31,497 bases of DNA. Source: Fragilariopsis cylindrus CCMP1102 (lineage: Eukaryota; Bacillariophyta; Bacillariophyceae; Bacillariales; Bacillariaceae). The stretch lies in contig FMBT01000256.1 of the NCBI GenBank assembly GCA_900095095.1, forward strand, positions 1 to 31,497. The letters run 5' to 3'. The notes beneath the pieces were generated by a model. The model was not told the DNA's origin, searched no databases, and was given only the letters and a program-made list of their open reading frames with translations. This document shows positions 1-11,668 of the stretch, piece after piece. How positions within the stretch are numbered: position 1 is the first letter of the stretch; the number at the start of each line of letters is the position of its first letter. Both the position numbers and the translations under genes were made by a program.

Positions 1-1988
1 GAAGAAGCGGTCTTATTACGAAATTACCGTCTTAGGAACAAAAAACGAAAAGGACTTATCCGTAAGAAAGAGGTTTCTTTGTCGCAAATTTTATTTCCAG
101 GTGTCTCTCCCGAAGAGTATGTTGCCGGAGAACAAGTTTGGATCTATGCCGACTTAGTTGAATCGAAAAAGACTCAAGTTCCCTACGAGTTTTACGACTT
201 ACCGGGCTGTCAACTAAATGTCGAATCTGGTCTTAAAAAGAAAAGACGCGAGAGAAAGAATTTAGGTTCAAGATTGCAGGGACATGATATGAAACCTGCT
301 CCTTTTGACCTGTTCACTAAACAAGACAAGACTTGTACTCCTATGTGTCTCAGAGAGTTAGAAGGGAAAAAACTTCGGTGGATGAGACGACTTATTGAAC
401 GTCAGTACCGTGTCTCATTCCAGTTGGATAGTTTACCCGTACTTATGAGAAGTCAGGAATTGAATTACGCCGTCAGAGGATACCCTGTTGGATTCAGAGC
501 CCCTTTACCTCCGCTCCTGGTGATGCTCCAAGTGCTCGGTTAAAGGGAATGATGAATATTTTCCTTTACAATCACTTGAAGTTTGCTATCACCTACCACA
601 CAGATCCCTCCCAATTCGAGGGAATTCGAATTACTGGCTTTGATGTACATCCCGTCAGTATCGCTCATGAAATCCCCGCCACTGGTGAGGTCACGGCTGC
701 TACAAAACTTTCGACTTGTAGTGGAATGGAAGTAGAGAACGACCCAGAACTTTACCTTTCGTTGACACCAGAAAATGGAAAGTCTGTCAAGGTTGTTTAC
801 AGTTATGATGTTCAATGGATTGAAAGTAATGATTTATTATGGGCCGACCGATGGGACGTATATTTGGTCGGTGCGCCCGACGATGACATTCATTACTATT
901 CCATCGTTAACAGTCTCATGATTGTTTTGTTCATGACTGGAGCTATCGCTACCATTATGATCCGAACTCTACGCAAGGATATCGCTGGGTACAATGAATT
1001 ACAGACTCTAGAAGAAGCACAGGAAGAAACCGGTTGGAAGCTTGTACACGGTGACGTCTTTCGTCCTCCTCAATTTTCTCCCATGTTGCTTTCAGTCATG
1101 GTCGGTACCGGTGCCCAGATTGGCCTTGCATTTGCACTTGCCATGGTTTTGGCCATTTTGAAGGTAACCAACTCTATGAAAAAGGGTCAAATCTTGACAT
1201 CGATGATTTTACTTTACGTCTTGTGCGGGTCTATTGCTGGCTACGTATCGGCTCGCGTGTACAAGTTTTGTGATGCAAAGAATTGGAAATTAAATTCCAT
1301 TGCAACAGCCACTGCTTTGCCCGCATTGTTTGTCTCCATGTTCGCCCTATTGAACATCTTTTTGAGTTTCGCTGGTGCTGCCACCGCTGTCAGTTTCTTA
1401 ACAATCGTGGTCCTATTCTTATTGTGGGTCACTATCTCAGCGCCACTGGTCTTTGTCGGTGCTTTCGTTGGACTGAAAGCAGGAACCATTGAGGTTCCTA
1501 CTAAAACTAAACAAATCGCACGTATTGTTCCTGAAGCTCCTTGGCATATGAATAGCATCGTTACGATGTTCATGGGAGGTATCCTACCCTTCGGATCCGT
1601 CTGCATTGAACTAGCATTTATCATGTCAGCTCTCTGGCTACATCAAATCTACTACGTTATGGGCTTTCTTTTAGCTGTCTTGGGAATTTTGGCTGCCACC
1701 TGTGCTCAAGTTAGTATTGTCTTGGGCTACTTACAGCTCTGTGCAGAAGATCATCGTTGGTGGTGGAAATCCTTCATGAACTGTGCTATGGCTGGATTTT
1801 ACTTGTTCCTGTACAGTCTCTGGTTCTTGTCGAGCCGATTGGACCTAGTCGGTTTCTTACCAGTTGTTGTTTATTTGACCTACATGAGTATGATCTCCGT
1901 TTGCTTTGGACTCTTCTGCGGTTCTGTTGGCTTCCTTTCCAGCTTCTGGTTCACACGTACCATTTATGGGGCAGTTAAGGTCGATTAA
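1..1988 (+). CDS. TM9SF (EMP70/nonaspanin) endomembrane protein, 5'-partial, one apparent frameshift
   Basis: Transmembrane-9 superfamily member, a nine-helix protein of Golgi and endosomal membranes. The lumenal domain shows the family's FPGVSPEEY near residue 30 of the open frame, then TQVPYEF and a GYPVGF motif. The second half carries FLYNHLKF, GFDVHPVS, the DIAGYNE stretch after the first helix, GDVFRPP, and eight further hydrophobic segments. The last residues are KVD, the KXD/E-type tail that binds COPI and keeps TM9 proteins in the Golgi. The frame is open to the window edge, so the true start and signal peptide are not seen; a CAG acceptor-like site sits at 91-100. The frame changes by one base near 500-503, a run of four C; a fifth C makes GYPVGFRAP continue into the FLYNHLKF frame. 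Identification is secure. Whether the break is real is doubtful. Confidence 0.94.
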
Positions 1989-2241
1989 TAATATAATAAG
2001 CAGATGTACTATGTCGTGCGTTCATTTATGAATGAAAATACAATATCTCCACATACGATTAAATAAAGAAAGTGAATGCGAAGGAATGATTTCAAAATAT
2101 CGGACACATTAAAAAAACTCAGAAAAATACTAAGAATAAAATCACATTAATATTAATTTAGATTCGAATATATTATTAAACCCCCTATTATAGTGTTACA
2201 GATCATTAGTTGGTCTGCAGTTATACATCATTACAACAACT

Positions 2242-5043
2242 TTAACTACATTCGCAGCAGTTGCACTCGATCTGGGAACAGCCAACTTCAATCACGACAC
2301 CCATGTCGCATAGACTGACGGGAATAGTTCCTTTTATATTTGTATCGACAATTTTGAGTTCATTCAATTGAGACATTTGGCGAAAATTTGCGGGGACAGT
2401 TCCTCCCAATTGTTTGTTACCAGAAACGTCGTATACTTGGACCAAGTTCAGAAGTCCGTGCTGAGATGGTAACACTCCAGAGAACCTATTACGGTTCAGC
2501 TCGAGTCGTTCCAACTTAGTCATCGCTGCTATAGAAACTGGTATCGTTCCGTCTAGCCCAAAATATTTATTACTGTCCTCGTAATTGGTACCAAGAAGCA
2601 GTTCACGAAGATCGACCAAGTCTCCAATTTTCTCGGGTATGGGACCACCAAAGAAATTGAAAGACAAATCAAGGACCAAAAGATTTTTAAGAGATACAAT
2701 ACTATCAGGAATGCGACCACGGAGAATATTCGAACCAATATTCAGCACTTGGAGTTGTTTCATGTTCTCTACTGATCCAGGTATCTGTCCAACAAAATTG
2801 TTGTTAGCGAGGATCAATTGACGGAGTGATGCCATATTCCATATTGCATAAGGTATAGAACCTGTGAAGCCATTATCTGCCAAATTAAGAACCTCCAAGT
2901 TTGATAAAAATCTCAGAGAGGCTGGAAGCTGGCCTTCAAGAAAGTTTGACTCCATTGTAAGAGTCTTCAGCGAAGTTAGAGCACCAATCGCAATTGGAAT
3001 ACTGGATTCAAATTGATTTGAAGAGAGAGTTAATTTCTCCAGGTTTCCCAGAAAAGAAATCTCAAACGGAATGTTCCCGGTCAATTGATTTTTGTGGATA
3101 GCGAATTCTTTAAGAGGAGATATATTCGCAATCGACAAAGGGATATTGCCACCCAAAAATTTTCTTCTAAGTTAAGTGTAGTCAATCTTGTCCAAGTTCC
3201 AACATCAACTGGAATTGCACCCGTCAAGGAAAGATTATTTAATCCCAGATTAGTCATATTGGTCATACTAAGAATATATGTTGGGAAGGCTTGACTGTCA
3301 AAGTCATTTTCACCCAATCGCAAAATTTGAATCCAAGGAGACTCTGAAAGATCTGGAAAACGACCTGAAAATTTATTCTCCTCTAATACTACCTCCTTCA
3401 AATTACGAATGCTCCCAAAGTTAAGTTCCCCGGACAAATCATTATGACTCAGTGATAAAGTAGTTAACTTCTTCATCATTGACAATGAAGGTACAGAGCC
3501 AGCAAGCGTATTATTTGACAGATCAAGTGATATTAACGCAGTAGCAGATAACAATTCTGTACTTATTCCTCCCGTTAGCAGGTTGCCTCTTAGCGATAGA
3601 TTCTCGAGACTACCAAGAGAACCAAATGCAACAGGAATTGGACCATGAAATTGGTTACTATTAGCGGTAAATATCGCTGTACGATGATAAAGGAGAGAAG
3701 GCAAAGTAAAAACAAAGCAGTGAGGAATCGAATAGATTCAAAAATTTGCACAACCATCGTTTATCATCTACCACTAGTAGTAGAGAGAAACTGATATTCG
3801 TCTTACAAAGATTGATTAGATTTCCAAAGTTTTCTGGAATCCGACCGACAAAATTATTGTTATCCAGTCGAATCTGATTGATTGTAGTGATCGAGTACAA
3901 CGAATCAGGGATATTTCCCTCAAATTGATTGTTAGATAGATCCAGAGTAGCTATATTAGGCATCAGTGAGAAGTCGAGTAAAAATTTCTGAGAAAGATTA
4001 TTGTCATTTAAGTATATTTCTTCCAGCAGATTCATCGAACTCATCTCTTCGGGGACTGTCCCACTTAATTTATTCCTGGACAAGTTTAGAGAAACCAGGT
4101 TTTTCAAAAGAGACAAGTCAGGTGGGAGAGTACCCTGTAGATTGTTTTGTTCTAAATTGACCATGTTTACGACTGTATCTCCATCACGCAATGTTCTTTC
4201 GTCGTTGTCGTTGTCTTTGTCCCGTTCTATAAGGGACCTTCTCATTCCAGTAGAAACAGTGATACACGTGACACCTTTCCATGCACATTCATCTTCCGTC
4301 AACCAATTAGTTTCGTTATACCAATCAAGGTCGGATTGAAACCAGATCGTCAAAAGGGCAAACCTTTGCTCTATACGAAAACGATGTTCTAATTTAATGG
4401 AATCCAATTCTACTGGATCTTCGTATTGCATCCATGCAAGAGCTTGCGATTCTGGAGAGATTGGATCAATAAACGTTGCAGCACCGTTGACCACGACGGT
4501 TATCAGATACTCACGAAGGCGATTGTCGCGTTCTATTGGTTCACCAGAAGAGGGATATATATTATCTTGTACATTACTACTACCATCAGTAACTTCGCTA
4601 GAAGAAAAGAATAAACCATTTGCAATACCCACAGAAATAATTACTATTATTATAACGAGAACACAGATAGATATGCATCCCCATAAGAATTGCTTGCTCA
4701 TATTTGAAATTTTCCTTGAATTCTTTGTATTTCCAAATCTCATCCTGGAATATGGTGGGTTTTCTATGCTTTCCCCATCATCGTCTCTGTCGGAGGTCGA
4801 TTCACCGGAAAATCTATTCGGAGAACCTTTCTTATGTCTAGGAGGAGTATTAGTAGTAGTCGAACCCTTCATTATTTTGTTCAGTTCAGTGTGATATTTT
4901 TTATCTTCGATATTTGTAAGATCGTTGCTGCTTTTTAAAGCAGTTATTTGTCTTCTATCTTTTCCAGGACTCGAATATGGCGTAATTATAGAGGAGCCGT
5001 ACTCATTACTTGTACAGGAAAAGTCTGATTCGCAGTAGCTCAT
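2242..5043 (-). CDS. Membrane-anchored leucine-rich-repeat protein (receptor-like), one intron, one apparent frameshift
   Basis: About 890 residues with one base restored. The first ~119 residues are polar and Ser/Thr-rich. A single hydrophobic helix lies at about 120-143, then an LRRNT-like region (DWYNETNWL, CAWKGVTC), then roughly twenty plant-type LRRs (pattern LxxLxLxxNxLxGxIP). The C-terminal Cys cluster (GCSQIECNCCECS) is a cap I associate with diatom LRR proteins. The layout suggests a type II protein with the LRRs outside and no kinase. A 130-bp intron (3677-3806; GTAAGA...ACAG) joins NLINL to SIFTANSNQF inside one repeat. A second frame change lies in the A5 run at 3155-3159 (T5 on the coding strand); one more T turns LEENF into a continuous LEENFLGGNIP. 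Role unknown; ligand sensing or adhesion is inference. A SPGKDRRQ-rich N-terminus could be regulatory. Confidence 0.9.
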
Positions 5044-5592
5044 GGCTCAACTTGAAAGATCTTCAGTACGATAATACAAGAAATACCCCTGAATTTTCGA
5101 GTACTTCTGCGTGTCAGATAATGGAGTCCGCTCTCGACTCGATGAAAGAACGTCTAATGTCTAAGTTTTCATCAGCAAGATCGAAAGAGTGCTATTGTTG
5201 CGATTGTTCCTTCGTTGGCACAGTTAATATTATGTTGATTTGAGTATTTGCGAAAAATTTCTTTAGTTCATATTCCGCGCCGGAACAACAATGCTTCTTT
5301 TTAGGCCACAATATTCAATATCGCCGTGCCACGCGCTTTCCGTCGTCATCGACTCTAAAATAAAATCTAAAAATTTAAGATTAGTGATCATAATAATAAT
5401 AATACGACGTAGTCCTAATTGAAGTACTGTACTGCTATATTAATAGTGTATTCTATGAAAGTATTACATATTTGTTGTACTAGTACGCGATTTACTTTTA
5501 TTCCTTTAGAATATTCTGTACTATAAATTAGCTATCACAGTAAATATTTTAGTCACAAAAAAATCTACAGGCTGTACGTAAAAAGTTACAGT
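5044..5592. other. Divergent intergenic region between the LRR gene and the FAD monooxygenase gene
   Basis: About 550 bp shared by two divergent starts. It is AT-rich with an ATA/AAT microsatellite-like stretch near 5388-5405. I see no coding signal, tRNA or clear conserved promoter element. Confidence 0.6.
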
Positions 5593-6959
5593 ATGACGAT
5601 GACGAGAACGAGAACAGGCAATCGTAGTTACAAGAGTATAATATTTGTAGCTTTTATCATTCATTGTGCTGCTGGGTTTGAGAATCGGCCACAACATTGC
5701 ATTATTGACTGTGCAATTATCGGAGGAGGTCCTGGTGGATTAGCCACCGCAATTGCAATTTCTAAATCGAGTCCGTCTTCGTCTATTGCAATATTTGAGA
5801 GAGATGGTTTTCAACCAAAGGGTGCAAGTATACAAATTTCATCGTCGGGTTGGAAATCTCTTGCTAATCTCGATAGCTCCGTCGTTCCAAAGTTGGAAGA
5901 TACCGGAGTGCCAGTAACTGCGGTGGATTTACGATCTTGGACAAATGTTAAGGAGAAGGATGAGAAGAATAGTCGATTGAAGAAGTATATTAAGAAGCCA
6001 TTGACTAAATTGAAATCGAAAATAACGCAATTTTTATTCAGCAAAGTTGTGAGTCGAACTCATCTTTGGCATGACGTTAGAGTCGTACTTCGGCAGCATG
6101 TCGAGGAACTATATACTAGTGAAGATTCAAAATCGAAAGCAGCTTTGATCAACCTGAATCTAAATCTAGACTATATCCAGTCATTATCAACTGGTACCAG
6201 CAGTAGTAGTAGTAGTCAAGATGATGATGAAGCTAGGTTTGAACTAATTTTCAAAAATGCAGAATCAGGCGAGGAGATGAAAGTTCGAACCAAGTATGTT
6301 TTTGCGTGTGATGGAACCAATAGTAAAGTCCGTTCTATCCTTCCGAATGAACCCGATACATTACTATCTGAAAACAAGTCAGTATGGCGAGGAATGGCAC
6401 CTAACATTCCTACGTCTACTGCGACATTTTACAGAGGGCAGCAAGACAGCGATACTGCTGGTCGTTCTGCATTGATCTTCCCTGGTGGTAAGAGTGCGGG
6501 ATCATCGTGGACAGTAATCAGTGATGTGGAAGATGAAGGGCAAATACAGAAGAAGAGTCGAGGAGGCGTGTACTGAAAGTCGTTGAAACCATGGGAACGA
6601 ATAGTGAGAATTATAAACGAATGAAGCAAGTAATTGACGATAGTAATATTATTATCGAGAACAAATTACAAGTAAGGGACTTTGATAAGCCATGGGAATC
6701 ATCATATGATGGTCTTATTTACATCGGCGATAGCGCCCACCCAGTACGGCCTACTGGAGAGGGAACAGCTCTTGCATTTGAAGATGCAAATGTGCTCGGT
6801 CAAGTTGTGATAAAGTACGGTCTCGGTGTGAAAGCTTTGCGTCAATACGAGAATAAGAGATATGAACCTGTAAAAACGATTTCGGAAAAGGTTAGAACTG
6901 GTGCACAGAATTTCTACAAACAACCGAATGCACTCATAGTTGGAGGTGGAACTGAATAG
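5593..6959 (+). CDS. FAD-dependent monooxygenase (UbiH / salicylate hydroxylase / zeaxanthin epoxidase superfamily), one apparent frameshift
   Basis: Class A flavoprotein monooxygenase, which hydroxylates or epoxidises an organic substrate using FAD and NAD(P)H. The dinucleotide motif GGGPGG is at residues 44-49, with the ribose-binding FERDGF at 68-73. The DG motif (ACDGTNSKVRS) starts near 238. The second FAD motif YIGDSAHPVRPTGEG lies near the C-terminus. The N-terminus has a hydrophobic segment (YKSIIFVAFIIHCAAG) followed by Phe. This resembles a diatom ASAF-type plastid presequence, so plastid targeting is a reasonable inference. The first frame stops at 6576. The downstream frame already reads NTEEESRRRVLK from about 6543, so one base seems missing around 6538-6545 (GGGCAAA). 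With it the protein is about 455 residues, normal for the family. Substrate cannot be told; a carotenoid or quinone role would be speculation. Confidence 0.86.
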
Positions 6960-7063
6960 TCTGGTTTTTCGGATCTGTAGATACATTATTATGCTTGTAG
7001 TAAATGCCTGGACCTTCACTATTTTATCCCACCACATGCAAAGAGATCGTGATGTAGCATAAA

Positions 7064-7089
7064 TTAGTGATAATGATTAGTGATAATGA
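7064..7089. repeat. Perfect 13-bp tandem duplication
   Basis: TTAGTGATAATGA occurs twice back to back, just downstream of the FAD monooxygenase stop. The rest of the spacer from 6960 to 7614 is AT-rich with no gene seen. Confidence 0.85.
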
Positions 7090-7151
7090 GTATCTATATA
7101 TATACCAATATACACTAATTTGTATTATATTGTAGGATACAATCCATAACA

Positions 7152-7188
7152 ATAGTAAGAAGAGTGAACTTAGATGCTCTTACTATTT
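7152..7188 (+). other. Hairpin followed by a T run
   Basis: AATAGTAAG at 7152-7160 pairs with CTTACTATT at 7180-7188, with extra AG/CT pairs possible inside. A run of T follows. It lies between two genes on the same strand, so it could act in 3'-end formation; this is inference only. Confidence 0.35.
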
Positions 7189-7614
7189 TTTGAAAGTTCT
7201 CTCCAACTGATATTTCCCTGCTACTAAAAAAGCTAGTCATATAGATAGGATTGATTTATGTATTAGAAAACAAGCAATGCATTGATCTTGAAGTATCTAA
7301 TTGATTCCTGAGCACTACCATACAGTAATGCTGGGCCTTCCGTTAGTAAGCCAATCGTGTACTAAACGCGATTAACATCAAGAAAATTACGTGGGATTAA
7401 AATTTAGGGAGTGAGCGCAATCAATCACTATTTCGCGCTCTACTGTATTTCCGTTTTTTAATAAAGCCAAACAAAACAACGAGAAACATCAGCAACAATC
7501 AAACATAAACAACACGAACAAAAACCAAGCCATAAAAGAAATTAGTATTGTTCTCCTTGTACTATTGTGAAGGAATACAATATCAACAGAAATAATAATA
7601 GCAACAATAACAAG

Positions 7615-9475
7615 ATGGGGCGGTACACAACGGATGATTTCGGTTATAATTTCAAGTCGAATAATGAAGAGACAACATCTCTAGTTGCGTCTGTAACGAA
7701 GAGCGGCGGCGATGATGATGAAGAGAATAATAATTTACCAGAAATGAAGGCGACTGACGGTGGAGTTGAGTATAAATTGTATGAAGAACAGAAAAAAGAA
7801 AACAAAAGCAAAGACATTGAGTCGTATCATTACCAACCCACCAAACATTATAGAGGCGGGGAGAATTTTTTTGCATCTTCTGATGATACTCCCGGTGGTG
7901 GCGGTAGTATGGCAGTGAATCCAATCGAATGTATTGGTGCATTCTGTTGTTGTATCACTGTAAGTTTAGTGATTGTTGGTGGTATAATGCTCGCGTACGT
8001 TAAGTCTAATGATGCAGCGGACCTAATGCTCTTCGTAGGTGCCATATTACTAGTTTTTGCTGTGGGAACATGTTTGTGCGGATGCTGTGCTTTATGCATC
8101 GGCACATCCACTGATGGATTTGGTTCTTCTAGTGGTACGGGTGTGTCGAAAGCAGACCCGGGGTTCAATGAAGTTCAAGTTCGGTTTCGTAGACTTAATG
8201 ACCGTTATGAAAAAGGATGTATGAAAGCTGAAGATGGTTTACAACACGTTCGATTAGATGTTGTGAGTCATATGAAGGAAATCAAAGAAGCACAAAAAAA
8301 GGAGGAAAAAGAAAAAAAAGAAACGGAAAAGAAAAATCGAGAAGAGCTAGAAAAGCGTGTAAAGAGAGATCTAAAGGCAGGAATGGCAGTAAAAGAAATT
8401 CGTCAACTATATCGTCCTGTGGTATTTTATATTGTATTTGATGGTGATGTTATGGTATCAGATCTAGAACTCCTTCGAAAACAGGTGTCACTGGTCGTTA
8501 ATCTTTGTAAACCGGGTCATGATCAATGTGTGGTTAGTGTAACGAGTCCGTAAGTATACATATTTTTTCTTTCTTTCCTTCAACGTGTCCATTATCTTTG
8601 TTTTTCTGTTCCTTCCCTTATCTTAGTTTGAATGACAAAAAAGCTAATACTGTGCACCATTTCTCATTTCATACAACCACATATTTACAGAGGAGGCGCC
8701 GTTTCACAGTATGGTCTCGCAGCCTCACAACTTGTGCGAATTCGAAAGGCTGGTATTCATTTGACGGTTTGTGTTGATACGGTGGCAGCATCAGGTGGTT
8801 ACATGATGGCATCTGTTGCTGATAGAATTTGCGCTGCACCATTTGCTGTAGTTGGTAGTAAGTTTATGAATCGATGTGTAAATTGGGTGTGATTGAATAA
8901 ATGCATCAGTGCATATTGTTATCTAACATGTTATCTTGCATTGTTTGCTGAATTTCTCTGGAAAAATAATCTTAAAAGGCATTGGAGTTGTTGCACAAAT
9001 ACCTAATTTCCAACGGTTCCTTAACGAGCACAAGATTGACGCATATCTCTGTACGGCAGGTGATTACAAGCGTACGATCGATATCATTGGTGACGTCACA
9101 GAGGAGGGCAAAGCAAAGATGACAGAGCAATTAAACGATATCCACGTAGCCTTCAAGGATCATATTGCTCACGCCCGGCCAGTTCTTAAAGATAGAATGG
9201 AGGAAGTCGGTACTGGTGAGCATTGGCTAGCCGTCGAAGCTAAAGAAAAAGGTCTTGTTGATGATATTATGACAAGTGACGAGTATTTAGAGTCTATCTG
9301 TGACACTTTCGATATAATTGAAATTTTAGAGAAGAAGCAGAAAAAGCCGGGTGTGGCTGGTCTTTTTGGTGAGCAGTTTGGTGCAGCCGCACGGAGTGTC
9401 AAATCAATAGTACAAAAAGTTCAAGCCAATGTTGAAGCACCAGGGCAGGCTCCAACTCCGATGGCGATTGTCTAG
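7615..9475 (+). CDS. S49-family serine peptidase (SohB/SppA-like), membrane-anchored, three exons
   Basis: About 532 residues. The N-terminus is polar, followed by two hydrophobic helices at about 105-165 that are rich in Cys. A charged coiled coil follows (about 220-265), then the peptidase S49 fold. The catalytic pair is visible: Ser346 in VAASGGYM and Lys398 in TAGDYKRT, the Ser-Lys dyad of SohB/SppA. SPGGAVSQYGLAA and SIGVVAQIPNF are further family motifs. These enzymes degrade signal peptides or membrane proteins. In algae a homologue often sits in plastid membranes, but here the location is inferred only from the helices. Introns are 8550-8690 (141 bp) and 8858-8978 (121 bp), both GTAAGT...AG, and both splice cleanly through conserved motifs. 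ATG at 7615 is preferred over the in-frame GTG at 7567. No frame breaks. Confidence 0.95.
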
Positions 9476-9582
9476 TTAGAGTAGTAATAATAAAGAACTA
9501 AGAAAATGATAAAAATAATAGTGAATTCGATACTTCGATAAAAATGATTATAATTGGACCGAAAACTGCGTATTGGAAATAG

Positions 9583-11157
9583 TTACAGAGTCTCTAGTTT
9601 GGGATGAACATAAAACAATGCCGCCGTCAAATAATTGCCAGCGGGAAAGCTAAATGGTGACTCTGTGTGACAAGCAGCGGCACCACTAACCCTTAGCAAT
9701 GTAACCTCCCGCTGAGCAGGAATGCTAGCTTGTTGAACCGTTTCAAGGAAGAACTTTCCACCCTCTTTTTGTGTCATAGCTGCACTGCAGGTGCATGTCA
9801 TCAATAAACCTCCCTTATCGTCGATTAATTTGATTGCATCACGATTCAAACTATGATATTTTCGACTAGCCCTTTGTAAGTTAGTTGCACTAGGTGCTAA
9901 TTTCGGTGGATCAAGTACTATAACATCAAATTTCTCTTCACAAGTTTTCATATATTCAGCAATATCGGACTTGGTAAAATTTATGTTTTCGTTGTCAAAA
10001 TTATTGAGTTCGGCATTGACTTTACAGGTCTTAATAGCATCGGCCGATGAATCAACCCCAACGGCAAGTGCTGCTCCATGCTTAATTGCGTTCAAAGAGA
10101 ACCCTCCATGGTAGCAGCATAGATCTAAAACTTTCTTCCCTTCACAAAGCTGGGCCAAATTCAACCTATTGTCACGTTGATCACAGTACACGCTCGTCTT
10201 CTGACCTTTCTGACGTGGGAATGTTTGATATTTGATACCATTTTCTAAGCACACAACTGGTTCATCAATATTATCAATGGATTTATTGTCTCCAACTTCT
10301 TCTTCTTCTTCATCACCGACGGCAAAACCATCTTGCTTCAATCTAGAAGGTGTTGTCTTCCATATCAGCTCATGGTCTGGTAATGTAATTTGAAGAGATT
10401 TCAAGATTGTTGATTTATGAATTTCACACCATGCCGCAGATGACATAACGACTGCAATTTTATTACCAATCACGTCAACCGCCAATCCAGAGATACTATC
10501 TCCTTCACCATTTACCAATCTATACGTATCAGTTTTAGATTCTGATGGTAAGCCAATTGCACGTCGTGTTTGAAGCGCACGCTGGAAGTTCATGGTTAAA
10601 ATTTTCTCTATTATCATTGCATCACCATCTTCAGAATCATTTGACATGGCCAAAAATTGTTTGGTAATGTCAGGATGAAGTAGACAATGAAATATAATCC
10701 TCACACGATAAAGAGAAGCTGGATTGTAAAGACCAAAACCTACTACTATTGTGGGGGAATCTTTATTTTGACCCGCCACCTCTACTTGGACTAGAGAACC
10801 AACTGGAAGAGATTCCGGTGTCTTACCGATTGACCCTGTAAATATCAACTGACTACCATCACGGAAGCTTTTGGTTCGTCGGTTTCTCTTCAGGAATATT
10901 CTAGGTAGTCCATCTCCTCCGCGGTTCTCCTCTCCTGGCGTGATGGGTAGAGAATTTTCGATTGCATCAGTTGTAGATTTCAAAGAGATAGTTGTTGAAT
11001 AACCGACCGTTGTTTGCTTCGCAGCTTGTCGAAAAGGTGACGGAGATATTATCCGTCGTGACACTAGACCGCTGGTTCCGCGAATACTTAACAGAAGTAA
11101 CGACATCATCGTCCAGACTGATATCGAATGAAATGGATTTGAACGTTCTAAAGTCAT
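9583..11157 (-). CDS. RlmI-like PUA-domain class I SAM methyltransferase, probably organelle-targeted
   Basis: Intact 524-residue ORF starting at ATG 11157. It belongs to the RlmI/YwbD family, which makes 5-methylcytosine in large-subunit rRNA. A PUA-like RNA-binding region lies at about 85-165 (LPRIFLKR...). A central domain has GDSISGLAVDVIG (219-231). GQKTSVYCDQRDNR is at 318-331, SAM motif I is VLDLCCYHGGFS (343-354), the motif IV DPPKL is at 416-420, and TCTCSAAM, with the likely catalytic Cys, is near 454-461. The first 35 residues hold a hydrophobic core (MMSLLLLSI) ending GTSG|LVSRR, like a signal plus transit peptide. A plastid rRNA target is therefore plausible but inferred. An acidic insert (EEEEEVGD) lies at 283-290. 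It is tail-to-tail with the peptidase gene and diverges from the coiled-coil gene. Confidence 0.9.
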   Translation of the reverse strand: MTLERSNPFHSISVWTMMSLLLLSIRGTSGLVSRRIISPSPFRQAAKQTTVGYSTTISLKSTTDAIENSLPITPGEENRGGDGLPRIFLKRNRRTKSFRDGSQLIFTGSIGKTPESLPVGSLVQVEVAGQNKDSPTIVVGFGLYNPASLYRVRIIFHCLLHPDITKQFLAMSNDSEDGDAMIIEKILTMNFQRALQTRRAIGLPSESKTDTYRLVNGEGDSISGLAVDVIGNKIAVVMSSAAWCEIHKSTILKSLQITLPDHELIWKTTPSRLKQDGFAVGDEEEEEVGDNKSIDNIDEPVVCLENGIKYQTFPRQKGQKTSVYCDQRDNRLNLAQLCEGKKVLDLCCYHGGFSLNAIKHGAALAVGVDSSADAIKTCKVNAELNNFDNENINFTKSDIAEYMKTCEEKFDVIVLDPPKLAPSATNLQRASRKYHSLNRDAIKLIDDKGGLLMTCTCSAAMTQKEGGKFFLETVQQASIPAQREVTLLRVSGAAACHTESPFSFPAGNYLTAALFYVHPKLETL

Positions 11158-11411
11158 AGCAGGAATATTAAGGTGCAGCTATGTCGTTGATTAATGGCAT
11201 ACATATATGATAATATGTGACAGATAGGATATGATGAGAGATACGCTGATTTTTCCATACCATTTTGCAAAGATGCATTGATTCGATTCTTCGATTGTTG
11301 ATTGTTCGACATTCCGACACATCACATTTTGGATGGTCGTCGTGAATCGAATCATGATTGGATTGAGTCGGATACAAAATTATTGTTACAGTAACTAAAA
11401 ACCAAAGTGAG

Positions 11412-11474
11412 TTAAGGTGACCTTAAGGCGCTGCCGCCTTGAAGGATGTTTTAAAAAAAACATCACGAGGTGAT
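11412..11474. repeat. Cluster of four consecutive inverted repeats
   Basis: Within 63 bp of the divergent spacer (11158-11668) four palindromes follow one another. The first is TTAAGGT-G-ACCTTAA at 11412-11426. The second is AAGGCG-CTGC-CGCCTT at 11425-11440, extendable by CCTT/AAGG outside. The third is GATGTTTT-AAAA-AAAACATC at 11445-11464, and the fourth ATCAC-GAG-GTGAT at 11462-11474. They overlap at the edges. A GC-rich hairpin in this AT-rich spacer is unusual. Possible roles are a regulator-binding palindrome set, 5'-UTR structure for the + gene, or a small structured RNA. No other gene signal is seen in this 511-bp spacer. Confidence 0.75.
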
Positions 11475-11668
11475 ATGGGCGCGTGTCATTATTCTCGAAA
11501 GCAAGGCATCACAAAAAGTAATACAGAAAAGAACGCTTTGTGTTTTTTTTGAATGGTGATTGCCTTGTCACTTGTCCTATCATCACATAAAAGAACCACG
11601 ACAAGCAATACTAATAGGCTGTAATCAGAATAAGAAAAAGAGCAGAAACTCGTCTTTACGTGCTCACC

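Noticed and set aside
62..100. A 39-bp GTAAGA...CCAG candidate intron at the start of the TM9SF gene
   Set aside because: Splicing it out would remove the family motif ILFPG; the upstream sequence is too short to decide.
7567..7614. GTG-initiated N-terminal extension of the S49 peptidase
   Set aside because: An in-frame ATG follows at 7615, and nuclear genes rarely start at GTG.
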